From contig QLIY01000212.1 of NCBI GenBank assembly GCA_003260075.1, positions 129,719 through 193,718 of the forward strand: DNA of 64,000 nucleotides, given 5' to 3'. The notes beneath the pieces were generated by a model. That model saw only the letters and a list, made by a program, of their open reading frames with translations. It searched no databases and was not told the DNA's origin. Origin of the DNA: Phallusia mammillata. Taxonomy: Eukaryota > Chordata > Ascidiacea > Phlebobranchia > Ascidiidae. This document shows, piece after piece, positions 46,931 to 58,200 of the stretch. The stretch's first letter is position 1. Every line of letters begins with the position of its first letter. A program made the translations under genes and the position numbers.

Positions 46931-49900
46931 TTTAAAGTAAATTCATCTTCTTAAGTTTTAAAATTCCTCCCCAGTGAGGAATTCCTTCACAGTTGGGAAC
47001 CACTGCATTGGAGCAACTAGTTTGCCAAAACAGTGCAACCATGTACAGCAAACACAAATGCCTAGATCAGGGGTGTGCAACCTGCGGCCCGTTACATAAA
47101 GGTGGTGCGACCCGCAGAGATGCTTGAATTTCAAATGTACTTGCAAACGAGTCCAATTATTAAATATTTTTAATCGGATTAATGCGCCTGAGCCATATTC
47201 CTGCCACCTGGCAATAAGTGGCTAGAATCAAATGCGAATTTTACCCCCCCCCCGCCAATTTTGGAAAAAGTGCTTTGCCGCATAACGCGTCGTTTTGAAC
47301 GTCATAATGACGTCATTGGGGATTTCCCCCAAAAAAATTGTTGGACACCCCCCTTTAAAAATTTCTGGATACGCCCCTGCTTGTAGTTACGCATATTTGG
47401 TAAGCAACCAAGTAAAATCACCTTACATTATATAAACGTGCAACCTGCGATCTAATCTTGGCTAATGTTTTTGGCCCCTTAGTAACAAAAGTTTCGCACC
47501 CCTGGCCTAGATTATAAATGACTGGGACCATTGTTACCAAAAAGTTATTATAATGTATTTCAACTTACAACAATCCACTTCTTTCCTTCCAACACCAGCT
47601 TTGGTGGCATTTTAGGTGCAGCTTTAGGTTTTCCCATTGGTTTGAATGTAGGAGGCTGCTTTGCTTTAAAAGGCACTGGGGCATGCTGGCGAAGATCCGG
47701 ATTCTTGTGGGTCTTCATGTCGTTTGTAACCTTCTTGAGACCTGTTAATATACCAGTCTGACTACCACTCTATACGTCCATGCTTATACATGTGTTCATA
47801 TGGCTTCATGCAAAATTTTGGCTATGTGTCATACTTTTTCTCAGTAATGGAAAAAAACAAGCAAAACGCTCCACTGATATCTGACATGCAATTTGATACC
47901 CAGTTTCCTGACATTTCCGGAGGCTTTATGAGCCAAAACAAGCATATCAGGTGCTGTAAATCGATGTTTACACTTTGTAATGTACAGGGACGTATCTTTA
48001 TTTGTAAATTTTCACTCGTGACTAACAAATGCCATACATCAAAACTACATGTAACGAAGTTATGGACACACAACCTTTTTTAAGGCAAAAACATTTTGAA
48101 CAGCCAGGCCTAATATAAATAGTTTTGCAATAGTTAGCTTTTTGCATTAAAAAGGAAGGTATCTTCCATGTCATAGCCTTCTTTAGCTTCAAACATGCTG
48201 CATGTTAAAGGCAACAATTTTTAATTCTACATAACACAGCAAATACTGCAAGCTGTACATAACATGCAAAAAGGGCACTACGAATAAAATAGATGTCCTA
48301 TCTTGGACTGAAGTGATCATATAGATGACAATGAAAAATTAATGTCCAACGAAAATAACCAGCACATAGAACAGGTCTTTCAAAACGTTACCCTGTGTGA
48401 TAGCAGTTCCCTTTCTGATGGAATCAAACACTTGGGACATGGAACCTTCACTAGAGGGGGCAGACTGTGTCGCCACTGGGGCAGCTGGGGGTGGTGGGNG
48501 GCTTTTAACCAAACTAACAGTGATGTTAGAAAAATGTCAATTAGACTGACACAAGGTGTTTCACCCGAGCATGTGTAAGACAGTAAGTAGAGCGGTAGTT
48601 TGGATAGGCTACTGTCGTGGCTTCGAATCCCACCGTGACCACAGGCTATATTTTTGCTTTACCACATGTGAATGCTGTGGTGAGAGACTTGACAGATATG
48701 ACGTCTTTGAATGCGTCTCCTACTGCTATCCGTCAATGTAAGTTGTCTATGGCTACGTATAAGTTACTTCTATAAAGCGACTTGATTTGTAAATTGAGGC
48801 AGTCTGGTCTACGATGCTAAGTTTGCAATAAAAGTATCCAATTAACTTATATTTGGTCTTTTTACCGATGCATGTTTTCTCGTCAGGGGAGGTGGGGCAC
48901 CAGCAGGTGGCGGGGGTGGTACCCCTCCAGATGGGGGTGCTGCACCCATACTCCCAGAGTTTTCTGTTGCAGGTGGGGCCTGAAGGTTGTTTAATTTCAT
49001 TCATAAAATGTTTAACATTTTTTTCAAAAAAAAATTGAAAGGCAAGAAAGAGAATTTTCAGTGAAGCAAAGTTTGTAGGAAAGGAAATGTAATTTCTGAG
49101 AAAAAGTGGAACTCTAGTTTAAACTGGAAGATGACTGTAGCTAAGTAGCTGCATTGTGTAGCCTACTGTATGCGTTTGCTCACAATTCCCATGTTTTTTG
49201 CTATTCTGGTTGGATTTGCAGTATTTCATCAACATGCTTGTGCCAGTGTAGTTGTGATGAACGTAACTTATCATGCTGGGAATTGTGACACTCCAAGCCC
49301 AGATATGTAGCAAAACCATGCATGTTGTTGAACCATGCCCAGGTCAGCTTACCGCCAGTAATTCCCAATCCCTTGCTATTTATTTCGGCAAAAAGAGCTT
49401 TTGGGGCAGCATCAGCCCTGCTCAGATCTAGTACCCCGGGTTGGGGGTCCATTAGAAATTGGGGTGGGGGAGGGGGCAATGTGGGGCATTCATTTTCAGC
49501 AGGAGGGGGTGTAATGGGTGGAGGTGGGGGCAAAGATAGAGCTCCATCGGATTTTAGGTGTTCAGGTTTTGGTGCTACAGGGGGCTTGTGAAGATTCTGA
49601 GACAGATGAAAGTAAGGAAAGAAAAAGAAAGAATTAGGAAACAGTCACAGGTAAAAAAAACATGAGTAAGCATACAAAGAAGTAGAAAAGCAGATAGATA
49701 TTTTGTATAAACATCATTTACAAACATCATATTCAGTGGTAGGATTCAAATTTTTTGTCAGCCATTTCTTTCACAAAAATCATATTTTTCAGCCAGGTCT
49801 GTCACAAAAAGTCCATTGACAGTAACCAGTAATGCTAAGCAGTTCGCTGATCTCATAAAATTTTGTAGAACGCTATAGAACCGGTGTGAACCTGGCTGAA

Positions 49901-52424
49901 TCCCACCACTGATCATATTGTTTGGGTTTGGAACCTTGTACTCATTTGTATTAAGCTTTTTGGACAAATTCTGCAAATATACCTTGGCATTCCAACTCAA
50001 TCCAGTTCTATGGTGGTCCTTGATGTAAGCATGAAGTCCATCAAATACATTCAGATAAGATGTTACCCAATTCTTATGTTCGGTTGCTTTGTCACTGATT
50101 TTTTTACAAAAACAAAACAAAAAAACATATTTTTTTACTAATTTACTTTGATAAAAGTTGTAGCCTAACTGACTTTGCATTGTTTTTGCATATTTCAATG
50201 CTTTCGATTGTTTGTTTGTTTAAATCTAATAATTTCGGTGTTTAAATTTTATTTGTTTGTCACCTTGGGATAACGAGCAGATTAAAAGACGTATGTATGG
50301 CACTTTAGTTAATATTTACCCAAATCCGTACATAAAATTGTCCTCTTACCCATTTTTAGTGGATGTCAAAACCTTGTTGGTGTAAAATTTAGCAGATTCC
50401 TTTGATTCTTCAACATGCTTCATTGGAGTTTTGGGATAGCCAATCCAGCTAAAAACCACCACACCTTCGCAAGCAGCTGAGACATGGCTACGCTCATCAT
50501 TTTTCATCTTTTTCTTGAAGTCCTCCATTTTTCCCATGTTCCCACTCATGCCTGCTGCTAGTTTCATAATGACACTAGCATCCTACCAAAGGGAACATAT
50601 TTCACATTATTATGGTGTAACAGGCAAAAAATACTGTTGGTTTTGTATTTTTTGTTACAAAAAGACCAAGCAAAGTTTGTACACTAGTATTCTGTACAAA
50701 GCTTTTCTAAATTTTATAGATCAATGTAAGCCATCCTTTAACAAATATGCATATGCTTTGACCGTACTTATGAAGTTACGACAAGCAAGATTTCAAAAGT
50801 GCATTTTCAGTTTTAAATCATAATAAATATAATATGTATTGGCATGATTAGTGAAAGACAAGAATTGCTTGCTGGTCAAAAAAACACAATATTTACAGTT
50901 GTACCATATGAGTACTTTCCATTACTTAAGAAACAGAAATGATGTCTAAACTGCAAACAACTATAATTAATGTGTTACAATAAAAGTCAATGCTAGATAT
51001 TAGCAGAACAAACTAACAAATGTACCTTAGGTGCTGAACATTTTGATGCTATGATCAAGAATTTCCTTTGCTCATCCACAATGGATTTCAAGCATTTGGC
51101 CTGAAACAAACCAGCATAGGTCAAAACCTAAATGGCTAATAACATTTTTATCTGTTAAGAAAATACTGAAACAATATTTTGTTGAATAAAAAAATAATTT
51201 CACATACAAGATGCAAAATGTTGTTTGATTGTAGCCAGGGAGTCGAACCGCTTGTCATATGGGTTCAGGTTCGGTTCGGGTTCACTTGGTTTTGTTTTTA
51301 AGGGTTCGGGTTCGGTTCAGGTTTTTAAAAATGTATATTTTCGGGTTCAGGTTTTGTTCCGGTTTGGTCAAATTATCCGGTCCAAACCGGTTTGCGGTTT
51401 TTAAACCGGTTTAAATTTTTATTCATTTTAATTTAATTGTACCCATCATCTACCTGGCCTAACAAACTCCAAAAGAATTTTGCTGGTACAATGTTATTTT
51501 TGACGCGCCCTATAAGTGTTATTTTGCGTATTCGTCAGTGCGCTGCTTTGAACAAAATCACAAAATATAAAACAAACTGCATTTTTTACTGGTTCGGTTC
51601 CGGTTCGGGTCCAACGCCAAANACCGAACTCCTATTATTATTGATGTAGCAGACAACGACTAACGATAGTTTAAAAAAGATGTACCTCCTTCTCGCAGCA
51701 AAATTAAAACTTCGGGGGGGGGGGTGACTCCCTGATTGTAGCTACAAAAATTTATTACAAATACGTTTACAAAGTTTTGTTAATGTTTGTATGTACCTGA
51801 CCATCGACTGATCCACCAAGAACAGCTGACGCAGCCAAATATGGTTCAACATAATCAGTTACAAATGTATCAAATTCTTCCACATATCTCGCTACAAGAC
51901 AATAACACATGTTAAATATTTTAAGCAGGTGAAATGCAACATAACATTTTTCTTCAAAAAAAAAATTCTTCTATTTTTGCATCAATCAGGAAGCTGGAAA
52001 GTCTGACTTGTATCCCTGGGACACTGACTCCCAATTATTATGAAGACCAAAACTTTCCATTTTTCGTTTTGGGTTGGGGATAAAAATCAAGCTTTTTAAA
52101 GCATCCCAGTTAAAAAAAAATTATTCATTTTTATTTTGCTGTGTACAAAAAAGTGTGACTTGAGGCCAATTTATATTATTGGACGTTAGGACTTCGGAGT
52201 CGGATAAAAAATGCACTTTCTACTCCTTGTAACTTATAAGAAGACCCATTTACACGATTCACTATAAAACCTCAGACTCCAGATAACTATGCAAAGCAAA
52301 TACACTTACCAACTGATTCAGAATCTCCACTTCCACTTCCACCACTTCCTCCAGTCTCCTCAAGACGTTTGACGATAGTTTCTAATCTTGTAATCAAATT
52401 AGCCAAATCAGCATTTGCAGCCAT
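43010..52424 (-). CDS. CAP: adenylyl cyclase-associated protein (actin turnover)
   Basis: Coding exons: 52424-52310 (ATG 52424), 51891-51797, 51101-51026, 50582-50350, 50094-49983, then either 49596-49353 or 48979-48392, then 47741-47569, 46567-46444, 45428-45346, 43757-43608, 43099-43010 (TAA). Phases agree. Domains: an N-terminal coiled-coil oligomer motif ([14 protein letters not shown]), the helical folded domain (about 40-210; [20 protein letters not shown]), a proline-rich and WH2-like segment, and the C-terminal beta-sheet CARP domain ([55 protein letters not shown]). Family role: CAP helps cofilin disassemble filaments and recycles ADP-actin. Exon 48979-48392 is interrupted by a foreign 386-bp block. 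A likely 5'UTR exon ends at 52744. Confidence 0.95.
43365..43502. mobile_element. short hAT MITE in a CAP intron
   Basis: A 138-bp element begins TAGGGGTCACCAAC and ends TTGGTGACCACTG; target duplications GTCTAGTT / GTCTAGTC (43357-43364, 43503-43510), 7 of 8. Confidence 0.8.
43942..44130. repeat. tRNA-derived SINE-like element
   Basis: The first 74 bases match 2367-2440. They are followed by GGGTTCGAATCCC (about 44038-44050), a perfect RNA polymerase III B-box inside a T-arm-like hairpin. No complete tRNA cloverleaf can be drawn, so this is a SINE-like relic and not a tRNA gene. Confidence 0.55.
44137..44332. repeat. tandem duplication across a C11 run (44229-44239)
   Basis: Copies from 44137 and from 44240 (offset 103) share GGCCTGGCTAAATGTAATTT. 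Confidence 0.8.
44889..45090. repeat. tandem duplication across a C10 run (44985-44994)
   Basis: Copies from 44889 and 44994 (offset 105) are nearly identical, in a CAP intron. A separate C12 run at 44511-44522 truncates a hAT-like left end (about 44370) with no clear duplication. Confidence 0.8.
45444..45640. repeat. tandem duplication across a C9 run (45537-45545)
   Basis: Copies from 45444 and 45546 (offset 102) flank nine Cs in the CAP intron next to exon 45428-45346. Confidence 0.8.
46691..47005. mobile_element. hAT MITE interrupted by a C99 run
   Basis: It begins CAGTGGTTTTCAACC and ends AGTTGGGAACCACTG, with CCTCCCC-type inner sequence like the copies at 20029 and 26171. A C99 run (46832-46930) sits in the middle. 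Target duplications are poor (CAAAAGAG / CATTGGAG). Confidence 0.65.
47068..47504. mobile_element. hAT element, CAGGGGTGTGCAACCTGCGG ends
   Basis: A 437-bp element begins CAGGGGTGTGCAACCTGCGG and ends GTTTCGCACCCCTG. Exact target duplications GCCTAGAT (47060-47067, 47505-47512). No transposase frame. A C10 run lies inside (47244-47253). Confidence 0.9.
48392..48979 (-). other. CAP: CAP alternative exon A, split by foreign sequence
   Basis: Two coding pieces, 48979-48886 ([11 protein letters not shown], then [13 protein letters not shown]) and 48498-48392 ([12 protein letters not shown], then [16 protein letters not shown]), are in the same frame and look like one proline-rich/WH2 exon. Acceptor phase 0, donor phase 1. 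Between them lies 48500-48885, copied from the ZP gene, with N at 48499. Confidence 0.8.
48500..48885. repeat. 386-bp copy of ZP-gene sequence inside a CAP exon
   Basis: Apparently identical to 56066-56451 (constant offset 7566). It carries a tRNA-like SINE piece and the last bases of the ZP gene's EGF exon (DEKTCIG plus its donor). The left junction is an N; the right junction is abrupt. Confidence 0.85.
49353..49596 (-). other. CAP: CAP alternative exon B (proline-rich/WH2)
   Basis: Codes for [34 protein letters not shown] and then [18 protein letters not shown], the WH2-like ALFAQIN motif of vertebrate CAPs. Acceptor phase 0 (AG|AAT), donor phase 1 (GGCG|GTAAGC), exactly as exon A, so either can join exon 47741. 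Confidence 0.85.
49734..49911. mobile_element. hAT-like MITE, CAGTGGTGGGATTC family, copy 3
   Basis: A 178-bp element between CAP exons begins CAGTGGTAGGATTC and ends GAATCCCACCACTG, with exact duplications ATCATATT (49726-49733, 49912-49919). Confidence 0.9.
51229..51621. repeat. GGTTCGG-rich repeat in a CAP intron
   Basis: Many GGTTCGG/CCGGTT units, with reverse-oriented partners near the other side, suggest a degenerate MITE. A similar GGGTTCGGG-rich stretch lies at about 55715-55985 near the ZP gene. Borders are not certain. Confidence 0.45.
51623..51713. repeat. displaced copy of a CAP leader-exon segment
   Basis: 51623-51713 matches 52681-52771 with one mismatch. It is preceded by N (51622) and followed by a G11 run (51714-51724). 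The original contains a minus-strand donor (GGAG|GTACAT, 52744) that fits a 5'UTR exon of CAP. Confidence 0.8.
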
Positions 52425-53551
52425 TGTCTTTATAAGGGTAAATCAGCTTACCAAAACAAAAAAGTTACACTAATTTGCTGTGAAATAAATTATTAAATTA
52501 TTTGAAGAATGAACAGAATTTCTTGTGTAATTATTAGCCTAGTTGTAACTTAAAATCAACTTTTGTGTACTTTGTACGTTTTGATCCACATTTTCACCTA
52601 TTTTATCCCCTTTACACAAACAACTAAACTAAAACACAGAGTTTTAAACAAAAAAAACACTGTTGCTAATTATTGTACTAACCGAACTCCTATTATTATT
52701 GATGTAGCAGACAACGACTAACAATAGTTTAAAAAAGATGTACCTCCTTCTCGCAGCAAAATTAAAACTTCAACCACACTTTAAATATTTCATTCGCATT
52801 ACCACAACTTTGTACAACGCACAGCCAAAAAGCTAACCGTCTTTTTTGCGTCAAATTTCGACATGAGAAGAATCCAGACTTAACCCGACAACAGCTAAAC
52901 TAAACCTGTTCACACGTTTAAATAACTAGTCCAGTGACCAGTTTTGAAGATAAAACAAACAAGTTAACAGCTGACTTCTTGCTGCAACAGCGATCTACCA
53001 CTTACGTACTTAAGTCAAGCCACACCTGTTCATTGGGGACACAATTTCCGTGTCTCGACTGGCTTCCATCGTAAAAGACTGCGATAGTTTAAGCACATGA
53101 CATAACACACATACAACGGACGCAAAATATCACGCAATTCCTAAGCCGGCAAAAACTAAATGGTAACCGGTTGATTGAAAAAATTGAAGTCATTTACGGT
53201 GACAAATCGCAATTAGCAAAAACAGTAGGAAGAATACCTAACCAGCAACCACTTTCTGTTTTTAAAGCGCTAATAATTTAAAAGCGTCACTTTTTTAAAG
53301 CTTATATTGGTTCTAAACATATTTTAAAATGGTTGCTGCCAGCTGCCACTGCCAGACAAATGACGCACGAAACACTACCAGCCGGAAGAACCGCCCCATG
53401 TCATTTCCGAACAAAATTGAAGGCCCCTCATTACAACATTTTTTGGTGGTAGTTTGCATAAACAGATCTGGGATAAATGTAAACACAATTTATTTACAAA
53501 ATGATGTCTTGCACAATGCTTGTTTTACAAAATGGTTAGGTCGGTCTAGGC

Positions 53552-54292
53552 CAGTGGTCTTCAACCTTTTTTATAGGCGACCCCAATTTAAGGGAAAATG
53601 AAATCAGAATTTACCTGCGTCCCCCATTTTTATTCAACACTGAGAAAAATGTTTTAAATAATGCTGAACCGAAAGATCAATTATACAAACTGTACATAAT
53701 TAAGACATAAACCTAATTTTCGGAACACAAACTTGTCAAATTGTTCAACATTTAATTTGCTCTGTTAGTGAGATGGTTGCGCCTGTATACTGTCCACAAG
53801 TTTTTGAAGCCACGGCTTGACTTTGCACAAGCTTAACCGCATGTCATGCCCCATTTCCAATCGATTACGATGTTTCGTTTTTAATACACTCATCGCACTA
53901 AATTCTGCTTCACACAGCCACGTGGTTGAAAACGGGATTAGAAAAATTTGGCATAGTTGGGTACCTTGCATAAATAACTATTCACTCGTTCTGGCGTGAC
54001 TTAAATAATACAAACTTATAGTGTTGAGTCATAATACACGTTGTCGAAACTCATTGTTACGCGATAAAGGCATTTTCTGTTTTTCCACTACCACGATTTA
54101 ATTGCAACAGGAAGTAGCAAGCTGTACTACAAAACAAGAGCAAAAGTTGCGATCTAAAAGAACATAATATTAGTTTCATTTTCTGTAATCAATTTTAAAA
54201 TGCAATAAATTATATTCGGCGACTTATTGCGACCCCAGAAAAAGTTTAGGCGACCCCACTTGGGGTCGCGACCCATAGGTTGACGACCACTG
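53552..54292. mobile_element. hAT element with transposase remnant
   Basis: A 741-bp element begins CAGTGGTCTTCAACC and ends GGTTGACGACCACTG. Exact target duplications GTCTAGGC (53544-53551, 54293-54300). It lies just upstream of CAP and holds a transposase relic on the minus strand. It is the best candidate here for a relative of the autonomous source of the GACCCC-type MITEs at 8933 and 11784. Confidence 0.9.
53765..53971 (-). pseudogene. hAT transposase C-terminal fragment
   Basis: About 68 codons with LCEAEFSAMSVLKTKHRNRL and then DMRLSLCKVKPWLQKL closely follow the C-terminal end of ZBED5-like/Buster hAT transposases (CEAGFS, IKTKYRNRL, L-LSKI-P motifs). The rest of the transposase is absent, so it is a relic of an internally deleted element. 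Confidence 0.75.
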
Positions 54293-54506
54293 GTCTAGGC
54301 TACATTCTACCACTAATATTTACACCGCATTTGTACAAACAATTCTCAAAAAAGTTTCGTGCAACGGTCGTGTCTTTGTATGGTACTTTTTAAACATAAA
54401 ACAATGGCACAGAATAGGCTAAAAACAGTTAAAAGTGCCTACAATCAAATTTATTTACATCCGAGAAGAAGTTTTACTGGCAACAAATTCTATTACCGTT
54501 CGACAA

Positions 54507-54508
<2 letters not shown>

Positions 54509-54604
<96 letters not shown>
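54509..54604. other. C96 run
   Basis: Uninterrupted Cs between unrelated flanks; no duplication recognised. Poly-Pro/poly-Gly frames here are not genes. Confidence 0.8.
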
Positions 54605-54605
<1 letters not shown>

Positions 54606-54785
54606 CAGATATTGCCATTCAAGTCGGCCGTAGTGCTGATTACCGTAAGTGCAATAAAAACAAACCCGTGTGAACCTTAAAACTAATTGCCCAGAAGTCT
54701 GCAACTCCAGTCAATAGCCTAATGGCCACTTTGACTGGACTAAAGTGTTTTTCGTGCAAACAATATAACCTCCAAACAATATAAC

Positions 54786-54857
54786 CAGCGGTTCTCAACC
54801 AGTGGGCCTCTGGACTAACCTCTGGACTATGGCTAAGCCTATACCTTTGCCAATTGA

Positions 54858-54936
<79 letters not shown>
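54786..54936. mobile_element. hAT left end cut by a C78 run
   Basis: CAGCGGTTCTCAACCAGTGGGCC at 54786 is a typical left end. After about 70 bases a C78 run (54859-54936) follows and no matching right end is seen. Confidence 0.55.
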
Positions 54937-55235
54937 TAGAAAAATATTTTGATAATGGTTGTGTATTCACTTCTAAGATAAAAGAAAACCGCCAAAGTAA
55001 ATCATTTATTTTATTAGACCAACTAATATGCGGGGAACGTGTAACACAAATACAGAAATATCACAGAAGCCTGGAATTATGTACAGAAACGGACATGTTG
55101 CCTTCATTGTGTTCACTAGCCGGCAGCAATGCACCCTATAGCAGTTTTCAACGGAGGTACCAAGCCTAATTTTTAACGTGGGTTTGACATTATAACTGTG
55201 GATGAAAATAATGGCTGTCTACAACAATTTGGAGA

Positions 55236-58200
55236 TTATATTTTGACAACAACATTTTGCTTCTTGAGAAGTACCGAAGCCAAAATGGCCAGAGTTGCGA
55301 AGACCACAAACATTCCAGCTGCAATGTACACTACATATGAGCTTGTCTGATCTTTTTCCAGCCAAAGCTCGGACTCGACGTACATTGTGTCTTCGACGTC
55401 TCCAGCGGCATGGACAGCTGTAAAAATAAACAAAGCAATTTGGAAGATGTGGATATGCCGTGTCACGTTGTGGTAAATGTTGTAAACAAGTCTTTGTATC
55501 GTGTCATTAGTTAGATATAGAGTCATTTAACACATTTGGACTAAAACAATCATCAAGCTGAAAATAGCTGCGCAACGTTGAAACGTTATAGAGCGCGTAA
55601 AAGTTGAGGGCACAATTGGTTGATAATGGCCGAACGCGCTGCAGCTACATCGTATTATAAACCGTTATGTGACGGGAGCTCACAAGAAAGTGAATGTGGC
55701 GCGCAAGAGTTGTAAGTCGGGCGGGTTCGGGCTTGGGTTTCATAAAAAACGGGCTTGATTCGAATAAATGTAGCTAGCTAAGTATCTAGTTGCTGGACCT
55801 GACCTATAATGTCAAACAGTCCTAAGACGCCTTGTTCAAGACCAGTTGTCTATTATGTTTGTTGTATTGGTTTTTCCTGATGTATAGGCTGGTCAATCAA
55901 ACTTTCGGGCCTATCAACGAGCTGCTCAAAAACAATTCGGGTTCGGGCTTGTACTTTTGGGTTCGGGCCGGGTTTGGGCCACCAAAGAAACCCTGCAGGA
56001 TAGTTTCGATTGTGGCAAACACAAATGTTTGGTAGAATATGAACACGCGTGTAAATATCGTTTTGGGCTTTTAACCAAACTAACAGTGATGTTAGAAAAA
56101 TGTCAATTAGACTGACACAAGGTGTTTCACCCGAGCATGTGTAAGACAGTAAGTAGAGCGGTAGTTTGGATAGGCTACTGTCGTGGCTTCGAATCCCACC
56201 GTGACCACAGGCTATATTTTTGCTTTACCACATGTGAATGCTGTGGTGAGAGACTTGACAGATATGACGTCTTTGAATGCGTCTCCTACTGCTATCCGTC
56301 AATGTAAGTTGTCTATGGCTACGTATAAGTTACTTCTATAAAGCGACTTGATTTGTAAATTGAGGCAGTCTGGTCTACGATGCTAAGTTTGCAATAAAAG
56401 TATCCAATTAACTTATATTTGGTCTTTTTACCGATGCATGTTTTCTCGTCACTATCCAAAACAAAGTTATGTGGACAAACACAACTCTCCAATCCATCAC
56501 TGTAGCGAACACAGTCAAACTCGCATCCCAAGTTTTCCTGCAAAATAAAATTTTAGCTCATTAGACATTTTTTTCTCTCTTTTTAGGAGAATTCAAAGCG
56601 GTTTGTACTGGTCATATTTCTGAGCAATTTTATTTGTGTTTGTTGCTAGAAATATACCTTGTTGCAAGTAGTAACTGTTTCTTCTGTGTTGCCCAAGGTA
56701 ACAGGACCGATCGAAATTGTGGTAGCATCTTTACTTGCTTCAATGTCCACCCCCCCCCCTATTTGTGTTTGTTGCTAGAAATATACCTTGTTGCAAGTAG
56801 TAACTGTCTCTTCTGTGTTGCCCAAGGTAACAGGACCGATCGAAATTGTGGTGGCATCTTTACTTGCTTCAATGTCTGCACTTCTTCGCCTTCTTGAGCT
56901 CATTCCCGGACAGCTAAACTAAATATCACATAGAGCATCGTGCTACGTTAATCGGTTTGTAAAGTCTTTCCTTGTGCCCAACTGACCGGGCTTACTATGT
57001 TTTGTAACGAAAATTAGCGGTGCTAGGTTGTTGATGATATTAATTGAACGTTAGACAAAAGTAAGGGTTACTCATTAACTTAAATGTAGTTTTACCTGAA
57101 ATTTGTAATCACTTACAGATTACATTTTATATCATACAGATTGTGAACCAGACTTACTAAAGGAGTTGTACATTGGTTGCTTGGGTCGCGATTGTCGCAT
57201 GCCTTAACATTGCAATGGATGTACAACTTCTGGTCGCCTGCCAGCAAATTCCCCCCCCCCCGATTGTCGCATGCCTTAACATTGCAATGGATGTACAACT
57301 TCTGGTCGTCTGTCGGCAAATCTTTCCAGTAGAAACCGGTGAAAGAGAAAAGGAGACGATTCGATTCAAAGTTCGCATATACGACGTTTGCATCTTCTAC
57401 CTCCGGATCAGGCCATGCGCATCTGTAATAAAATCGAATAGGGAGTGAAGAACATAAAAACTAAATAATTGAAACACGAGTGAAACATAATTTTGCAAAA
57501 CTTTCGACATTTGTTTTTAACTACAATGTAGCTGTAGCCAAGTAGGGTAGGTATATATTACTTTATTTCATGTCCTTTGTAGTTCAGAGAACAACTGGAA
57601 GGATTGTTCTAAAATTTTAATATCACATGTGTGGACATATTTATCAATCACTTACCCAGTCATCACAATGTAATATCTGACAGGTGACATGACACCGTGA
57701 GGTTCAGGAACAGGAGTAGCCCAGCAATACAGACCCTGTAGTAAAAATAATCCATAAAGTACTTGCTAACTTCACGCTGTGCTGTAATTATAATCATTTT
57801 AGGGCAATATAAATCAATGTATTGCTGATTAAATGCGTTTTTTTTTAGTTTTAGCCACCTTTCACCTACACATTCACATATTATTCAAACAACTGCTATA
57901 CAACCATGTAATGTATCACTAGAGATGCACAGAAAGGTGCCTTTATCAAATAACCTCTTAATAAAACGACAGCAAGACTAGACTTATTAATAAAAAATAT
58001 GGAAAACATAAAATAGTTTAAGTATTTTAACTATTGATTTGATGATCCGGCCATGCACAGAAAAGTGGTCTAGGTTAAAGTTTATACCCCATTAGAAAAT
58101 TAAGTTTACACCCCATTAGGAAAAAGACAGGGCATTTATAACTAACACATCGCGTGGCAGTTTTTATTATAAGCCTATCACCATGCCCACATGTCTAATT

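Noticed and set aside
48556..48741. 61-codon frame present identically at 48.6 and 56.1 kb
   Set aside because: It is the translation of a SINE-like repeat inside the copied 386-bp block.
56913..57158. Frameshift between ZP-gene exons 57422-57158 and the next exon
   Set aside because: It disappears if the acceptor 5 bases upstream (exon start 56918) is used, which gives PL-FSCPGMSSRRRR in frame.
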